Source of the DNA: Mesotaenium endlicherianum
Taxonomy: Eukaryota > Streptophyta > Zygnematophyceae > Zygnematales > Mesotaeniaceae
Assembly (NCBI GenBank): GCA_009602735.1
Contig: WELA01008926.1
Coordinates: 33,308 to 71,975 of the forward strand
Reading direction: 5' to 3'
DNA length: 38,668 nt
The position numbers and the translations under genes were made by a program. The notes under the pieces were generated by a model. It saw only the letters and a program-made list of their open reading frames with translations. It was not told where the DNA came from and made no database searches. This document shows positions 32,295 through 38,668 of the stretch, one piece after another (within the stretch, counting starts at the first letter, position 1; every line of letters begins with the position of its first letter).

Positions 32295-33618
32295 ATGACG
32301 TGCCGTTCTGGCATATCGTTTGTTCTAAATGGCGAGGAAGTTACTTTGGACAATCCTGACCCGGAGATGCTCCTCAGCGAGTACATTCGCATCGAGGCTG
32401 GGCTGAAGGGAACCAAAATCTCCTGTGCCCAGGGAGGCTGCGGTGCTTGCACCGTTCTCTTGGCCTCCCTCAATCCTCCGGATGGAGAGGCCCTGTCTTA
32501 CAGGCCAATCAACTCTTGCCTTCGGCCATTGATGGCCACTGATGGCTACTCTGTGAAGACAGTGGAGGCGATAGGGAGCTCTAAGACAGGGCTGCATGAC
32601 GTGCAGAAGCAGATAGTGAAGCATAACGGCTCTCAATGTGGCTTCTGCACTCCTGGCTTCGTAAGTTGATTATTCACACGTACTCAGACGGCAAAATGTT
32701 GCGCATTGTTAAGGATGTCTGTATCACGTCCCGTGTTTTGTTTGAAACGGACCCTCGTCGAAAGCGTTTGCTGCGTGCCACCTGGACCCACCATGTGCAG
32801 CTCTGTTGCTACACACGCGTGGAGACAATACGCGCAGAAGTCGTGGTTCCCTCCTGCGTCACTCCGACATTGTGCACCCAGTCTTGCAAATTAGTGCCAG
32901 CTCATCAATTTTCAAAAGACCACCTCTAGAGTAGATTTACAACCAGGATTTACCAGCCCTGTCCCACCTGCGCCAGTCGAGCGTGCATGCGTGCATGCGC
33001 GCGCGTCCATGGGCCCCGTCCTCCATTACTTGCAGCGGACCCCACCCACATCAAACAAATCGCTTTCCCCTTGCACGTGCATCGGCCTACACACAAACCA
33101 TGCAGAGACAACGGATCACTTGGCTCTCAAAACATGCGAAAGAAGGAGTGGGGCCAGCCAGCAAGGGGCATATCAAGTGCGGCGATTGGAGAGCCCATTT
33201 CAAGCTTTTCTTACCAGGGTGCTCTGCCGGCGTCAGAGTAGTAGTGAGGGCAGCGAGGGTGTGGCAGGACTGTGCGGCCTCGTGACCGGCATCACGCTCA
33301 CTCCTGGGGAGGTGAGGTGAAGAGTTGGGGGGGGAGGGAGTCAGGGTCTGTGTCTGCAACTCCACCGGAGCACACGGGGCATGCTTGCAGAGACGGAGAG
33401 AGTGTCTGTGGGCCCCACGTTGCCCTGTGAGAGGGAGAGAGGGAGGCTGGGCTGTGCTCAAGGGGGGGTGCGCGGAGGAGGTGCAGGTGACCAGCATGTA
33501 CGGCCTGCTGCAGTCCAACCCCGCCCCCACCGCTCAGGAGGTGGAGGACCACTTCGACGGCAACCTGTGCAGGTGGGTGCGTGGGTGGGACTGCTGTTTG
33601 TGTAAAGGCCGTTGCCCT

Positions 33619-33683
<65 letters not shown>

Positions 33684-33684
33684 N

Positions 33685-33765
<81 letters not shown>

Positions 33766-35911
33766 GCAGCGGCTATCAGTTGCAAGGCTCACTCGAGGGC
33801 AAGCTGCACATGCAAGCACACGCACGCACGCATGCACGCATGCGCGCGCGCATGCGTGTACATCATTCATAGGACTATTTCCATCGCAGTTGTGGAGATC
33901 AGCATAAGTACATGAACTGCTCCAAGGATGTGGAGTGCATACCAATACGATTGGCCATTCATGTGCCTTGTCCCGCCCCCGGGAGGGAGGGAGGGAGCAG
34001 GTGCACGGGGTACCGGCCAATCCTGGACGCCTTCCAGGCCCTCATCTGCCACAAGACGGGCCAGCCGTGCCCCGGGCGCGCCGCCACGCTCGACATCGAG
34101 GAGCTCTCTCTGTCTGCCTGCACCTCTGCCTGCCCTGCCCGCCCGGTAGGCCCCAGGCCTCAGTGCCGCCACCACTGCTCTGCTCTTCTGGCTGTCGATG
34201 ACGACGCATCTGGGCGTGTGAGAGAGAGAGCGTGCCCCCTTTTCTCCCGGGGTGCTGCCGGGCGCGGAGGGCATCCCTGACACGTACTCGCGGTGCTGGG
34301 GTGGGCGGCGGCTGGTGCGGGCGGGCGGGCTCCGCAGGGCCTGACGGACGTGACGGTGAGCAGCGGCAGCGGCGTGGCGTGGATGAAGCTGCACGCGCTG
34401 GAGGACCTGTATGCGCTGCTGCGCCTGCACCCCGCGGAGGGTGCCGTGCGCCTCGTGGCGGGCAACACGTCCGTGGGCGTGTACGCGCCCCCGCCCGCCG
34501 CCATCCTGGCGGACGTCTCGCAGCTGGCGGAGCTGCGCGGGGCTCAGGCCACCAGCCAGGGCCTGACAGTTGGCGCAGCCACCACCATCACGGACTTTGT
34601 GGCGCTGCTGGAGGCGCACGCCAGCGTGTCCCCCTCCACCTTCTCGCCGCTGGCCAAGTTCCTTAAGGCCCGGGTACGACACCCCCCTGTTCCGTCTCCG
34701 TGCCACGTGGAGGGAGCACCTCGTACTCGGAGGCGCGTGTGCATGCTTGCGCATGCAAACACACACACGCCTAGCGGGCAGGACGCGGGCATGGCAGCTC
34801 CAGGCGCCAGCAGCGGGTGGAGGGAGCAAGGGCACACCACCATCCATGGCCCCATCTCCTCAATCCTGCCCCGCCCTCGGGCTTCCCACGTGTGTGTGTG
34901 TATGTGTGGGTGTGTGCGTGCGTGCCGACAGGTGGCGAACCAGCAGGTGCGCAACATGGGCACGGTGGTGGGCAATCTGATGGTGGCGCACGCGCACCCC
35001 GCCTTCGTGTCCGACGTGGCCACGGCGCTGGCGGGCGCGGGCGCCACGCTCACGCTGGCCCACGCGGCATCCAGCACGGACAAGCGCCAGGTGGCGCTGC
35101 TGGACTTCTTCCAGCTCAGCCGGCAGGGCCTGGTGGTGGAGGCGCTGCACGTGCCCGCCGCCCGCAGCGCCGCCCGCCTGCTGCTGTTCAAGATCGGAGC
35201 GCGCCGCGTGAACGCACACTCCTTTGTCAACGCCGCCTTCCAGCTTGAGGTGGACCCCACCACATGTGAGGGCGAGCAAGAACCCCCTCCGCCCCCCCTC
35301 TCCCTCTCTTTCTCTTTTGTTCTCGGCAGCCCAACCTAGGCTAGCCTGGGCCTAGGCTGAGGGAGGCACGCTAGTGAGCCGCGCTTGCTGACAGCAGGAG
35401 GGGGTGCAGGCGCGGTGACGGGGGCGCCCGTGGTGGTGTACGGCGGCGTCCAGCTGGGGGGGCCGCACCGGGCGCCCACCACGGAGGCCTACCTCAGCGG
35501 CAAGTGCATCACCGACGCCCAGGTGCGTGCGTGCGTGCTCCCCTCTCCTCCCCTCCCGTCCCTTCCTGGAGCAGCAGACAAAGGTGTAGAGAGGAAATTC
35601 AAGGAGCAGGAGGGCCCACCTGACCCTCCTCAGGAAGTGCACGGAGACATCGGTGCTCAGGGAGCGGGCGCGGGGGTGGGCGTGGGCGTGGGCGTGGGCG
35701 TGGGCGTGGGCGTGGGGAGAACAGGTCATGGAGGGGGCGCTGCAGCGGGTGAGGGAGGAGCTGCTGCCGGTGGACGCGGCGCTGGGCCGCGCAGAGTACC
35801 GCACGGCGCTGGTGTCCGCCTTCCTCTACAAGGCGCTGCTGCACCTCTGGCCCGCCGCCCAGCTGCCCCCTCAGCTGCAGTCCGCCGTCACAGATGTGAG
35901 TCGTTGTGACG

Positions 35912-35942
<31 letters not shown>

Positions 35943-38228
35943 CGCTCTGTCAGCTGCTACCCACCCTCCATCTTGAGGGCAGTCACTCAGCTGGTGGTGG
36001 GAGTGCCCGGGACCCAACTTTTTCTGCAACTGTGGGGTTGGGGGCGGGCGGGCGGGCGGGCGGCAGTACGTGCGGCCCGTGTCGACGGGCCAAGTCAGCT
36101 TCGACACCGTGAGTCTCCCTCCCCCTCCCCCCCTCCTCTTTCCATGCTGCTGTGCCATGCCTTGATGCGCTGGGCTGGGCTGGGCCGGGCTGGGCTGCCT
36201 CCCGCTGACAATGGGGGAGGGGGGAGGGGGGAGGGGGAGGCAGGACCCGACGGAGTACCCGGTGAGCCGGCCGCTGCACAAGAACTCGCTGCCCCTGCAG
36301 GCCACGGGCGAGGCGCTGTACGTGGACGACGTGGACTACGCGCAGCAGCTGCACGCGCAGCTGGTGCTCACCACGCGCGCCAACGCCGCCATCGACTCCA
36401 TCGACGCCTCCAAGGCGCTGCTTGCACCCGGCGTGCGCCGCTTCGTGGGCGCCAAGGACATCATGAAGGCCGGCTACTGCAACTCCATCACGTCCGCCCT
36501 TCCGCCCCTCTACCCTCCCCCCCCCCCTCCTCATGCTTCTGCTTCGTGCCAGCAGGGGAGTGTGTGCGAGTCCAATGGGTCCGCCCAGGCTGCCTCGTCC
36601 ACCAGCCAGGAAGTGGTTACTTTGCAGACTGGTTGTACATCAGCAAGGTGTGGCGGCAGGAGCAGCAGCGGCTGAGTGTGTTGTTGTTGGGGGGCGGGGG
36701 GGAGGCAGGGAGCACGAGGACGTGTTCACGCACGCGCGCTCCAGCTACTACGGGCAGGCCCTGGGCGTCATCATCGCCGACTCCAAGGTGCCGCCTCCAC
36801 CTCCCCCTCCCTGGGCTGTGGGGGGGCTGCTGAGGGGCCATGGCAGGCCAGGAGTCTGATGCGCCGCCTCCTCTTGGACGCGGATGAACACGTGTGTGAG
36901 CAGAAGCATGCGGAGGCGGCAGCCAAGCTGGTGGAGGTGGCGTACTCCGACGAGCAGGCGCCCATCCTCACCATCGCCGACGCCGTGGCCGCCAACTCCT
37001 TCTTTGAAGACTCCAAGAGGGACCTCCACATCGGTACTTGCGGCTGCTGCCTGGCTGGCCTGGCTGGCAGCACCAGCAGGGGATGGGGCTCCGCTTGCTG
37101 CCGCTTTGGGCGGCACCGGGCAGGGATGGGAGCGAGTGAAGCTGAAGCAGCAGTAGCGCTAGGGCAGCTGGATGAGGGGGGGGGACGTGCGCGTGCTTAT
37201 CCGGGCTGGCCGGCTCTTGCTGCTTGCCGGGCACTATGTGGGCGCTCACGAGGCTGCGTCGTGGGTGGGGTCCAGGTTCGGCGAATGCAATCAATGACGC
37301 GGAGGTCGTCATAGAAGGGGAGGTGAGTGAGACAGAGACGCCTTCCCTACTGCTCAGAAGCAGGCCCTCTGCTTCGACATCCCCTGCATGGTGCTGACGG
37401 GTGGGTGGGGTCGGTGGGCGTGGGGGCGCAGGTGGGGGTGGGGCACCAGTACCACTTCCACATGGAGACGCAGAGGGCCGTGTGCGTGCCGGGCGAGGAC
37501 GGCGGCATGGCCGTGCACTCCTCCACCCAGCACCCCTCCCTTGTACTCCCTCCCTCCCTCCCGCTCTGCATATCTCACATGTCGTGGAGGGGGGCGCGCG
37601 GCGCATCGGGTGACCATGCATGGCAGTCTCTCGCGCCTGCCTGCGCCTCGCTGCCTGGGGATGCAAATGACGCGCGTGTCGTTGGGGGGCGGCCGGGGGG
37701 GAGCAGGTGCAGCAGGTGGTGGCGACGGCGCTGGGGGTGGCGCAGCACAAGGTGACGGTGAGCGTGAAGCGCGTGGGCGGCGCGTTCGGCTCCAAGATCA
37801 ACCGCTGCGTGCCCGTGGCCATGGCGTGCGCGCTCGCGGCCGACATCGTGCGCAAGCCCGTGCGCCTCATCCTGAGCCTGGACACCAACATGCAGGTGCG
37901 CCACGCGCAGAGCAGAGCAGCACCCGATTGGGCGGGAGGGCTAGGGTGGCTGACTTCGGTGAAGCTGTCGGGGAATTGGGGTGGGAGGGAGGGAGGGAGG
38001 GGCAGAACGTGGGCGGGCGCAGCCCCTACCTGTGCAAGTACAAGGTGGGCGCCACGCGCGCCGGCAAAATCACCGCCTTCCACCTGCGCGTCTTCAACAA
38101 CCACGTGCGCTCCCCTCCCCTCCCCTCCCCTCCCCTCCCCTCCCCTCCTCTGGTGTGCGCTACTGCTGCCTGCCCCACGTATTTCTTAATCTTGCTGTGT
38201 TTTTGCTGCTTGTTGAGCTCTGCAAGGT

Positions 38229-38263
<35 letters not shown>

Positions 38264-38532
38264 AGACAGTCACACGCCCCGACACAGTCACGCAGCCGCC
38301 CTACGTGGAGGTGCACTCCCTCCCCCCCGCCTCCGCACGCGCGCGCTCTCTCTTTCTCTCTCAGTGGGCTGGGCGGCTTGGGGTGAGCAGGGAGCGCATT
38401 ACGACATCGACTATCCGGACATGAGCACGTTCCTCTACTTTCTGGACAACGTGTACAAGGTGCCCAATTGGGACGTGGAGCTCATCTGCGCCCGCACCAA
38501 CCTTCCTGCCTGCACCTACATGCGCGGCCCAG
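32295..38532 (+). CDS. Xanthine dehydrogenase/aldehyde oxidase-family molybdo-flavoenzyme (3' end outside window)
   Basis: Sixteen phase-consistent exons: 32295-32660, 33487-33572, 34001-34145, 34338-34673, 34932-35265, 35410-35522, 35725-35895, 36067-36108, 36244-36491, 36709-36787, 36904-37033, 37276-37322, 37432-37542, 37707-37895, 38006-38104, 38391-38532; ~879 residues, about two thirds of the family's ~1,330. Domains in order: plant-ferredoxin 2Fe-2S (CAQGGCGAC and NSC); second 2Fe-2S (CGFC, then CRC formed across the exon 2-3 splice); FAD domain (LVAGNTSVGVY, VRNMGTVVGNL); Mo-cofactor domain (TGEALYVDD, GQALGVIIADS, GHQYHFHMET with its cofactor Gln, VGGAFGSKIN, LDNVYKVPN). Family members hydroxylate purines or aldehydes in cytosol or peroxisome using Mo, two Fe-S clusters and FAD. 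QYHFHMET and FGSKI resemble aldehyde oxidases more than the FGGKE of typical plant xanthine dehydrogenases. The deciding C-terminus is off the edge. Confidence 0.9.
33628..33763. repeat. (CT)n microsatellite in intron 2 of the molybdo-flavoenzyme gene
   Basis: About 67 CT units with one N at 33684. It ends directly in CAG at 33763-33765, creating a strong-looking 3' splice site that is not the one required by the protein. Confidence 0.95.
35672..35717. repeat. (GTGGGC)n hexamer minisatellite in intron 6
   Basis: Seven near-perfect GTGGGC units immediately precede the acceptor of exon 7 (35725). It leaves no normal polypyrimidine tract before that splice site. Confidence 0.9.
38111..38148. 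repeat. (TCCCC)n pentamer repeat in intron 15
   Basis: Seven to eight TCCCC units just after the donor of exon 15, followed further on by (CA)n. Confidence 0.9.
38228..38258. repeat. (CA)n microsatellite in intron 15
   Basis: About 15 CA units in the middle of the intron. Confidence 0.9.
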
Positions 38533-38538
38533 GTGCGT

Positions 38539-38668
38539 GCGTGCGTGTGCGTGTCCGTGTCCATGTGTGTGTGTGTGTGTGTGTGTGTGTGACGGAGAAA
38601 GATAGTTAGATGGATGAATAGATAGATAGATAGATCGATAGACAGATAGGGGGAGGGGGGGAGGGAGG
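38539..38668. repeat. GTGC/(GT)n/GATA/GGGA simple repeats in intron 16
   Basis: After the donor of exon 16 the sequence runs GTGCGTGC, (GT)n to about 38590, then GATA units from about 38618, then GGGGGA to the window edge. The gene continues beyond. Confidence 0.85.

Noticed and set aside
33612-33872. Leu/Ser repeat open frames
   Set aside because: They arise from the (CT)n microsatellite in an intron.

Overview
This is a nuclear window from a eukaryote, most likely a green alga, possibly prasinophyte-like. The reasons are many GT-AG introns stuffed with CA, CT, GT and CCCCT repeats, GC-rich exons, a plant-type 2-carboxyarabinitol-1-phosphatase-like gene, a TGTAA motif of the kind chlorophytes use for polyadenylation just after its stop codon, and a chromodomain-bearing Ty3/gypsy retrotransposon. 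The species cannot be fixed from sequence alone. No rRNA, tRNA or CRISPR array was recognised.

Layout. 1-2.3 kb holds diverged repeats, pyrimidine-rich tracts and one possible minus-strand 5' exon. 2.6-4.4 kb has nothing I recognise. 4.7-8.2 kb carries a spliced plus-strand histidine-phosphatase gene (CA1Pase-like). 9.4-14.8 kb carries, convergently on the minus strand, a secreted polysaccharide lyase family 1 (pectate lyase-like) gene. It has an Ala-rich N-terminal region and a long proline-rich linker, and is interrupted by a 579-base N gap. A perfect ~1,067-bp duplication inside it, joined by a single N, is almost certainly an assembly artefact. 15-16 kb is unassigned.

16.2-32.0 kb is a nest of mobile elements. 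An LTR family (B, TGTCG...CGACA ends) occurs once at 16.2-17.8 kb and once inverted at 21.0-31.1 kb. The inverted copy was split by a full-length chromovirus (A, 21,709-30,508, minus strand), whose solo LTR also lies at 17,968-18,687. All of this appears to sit within a family of terminal-inverted-repeat elements ending in TTAGGGC(C)-GGTTTACAGTGGGC. The chromovirus is the most interesting object. It has an intact gag, a textbook -1 frameshift signal (slippery T TTA AAA plus a perfect 10-bp hairpin) into pol, a pol disabled by stops and frame breaks, a C-terminal chromodomain, and an intact ~494-codon extra reading frame of unknown function between pol and the 3' LTR.

32.3-38.5 kb (plus strand) is the first sixteen exons of a molybdo-flavoenzyme of the xanthine dehydrogenase/aldehyde oxidase family. 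Both 2Fe-2S clusters, the FAD domain and the first half of the Mo-cofactor domain are present, and the gene runs off the right edge.

The three host genes are metabolically unrelated: Rubisco-inhibitor phosphatase-like, cell-wall or scale polysaccharide cleavage, and purine/aldehyde hydroxylation. All exon boundaries were derived by eye from reading-frame phase and conserved motifs, not from transcripts.
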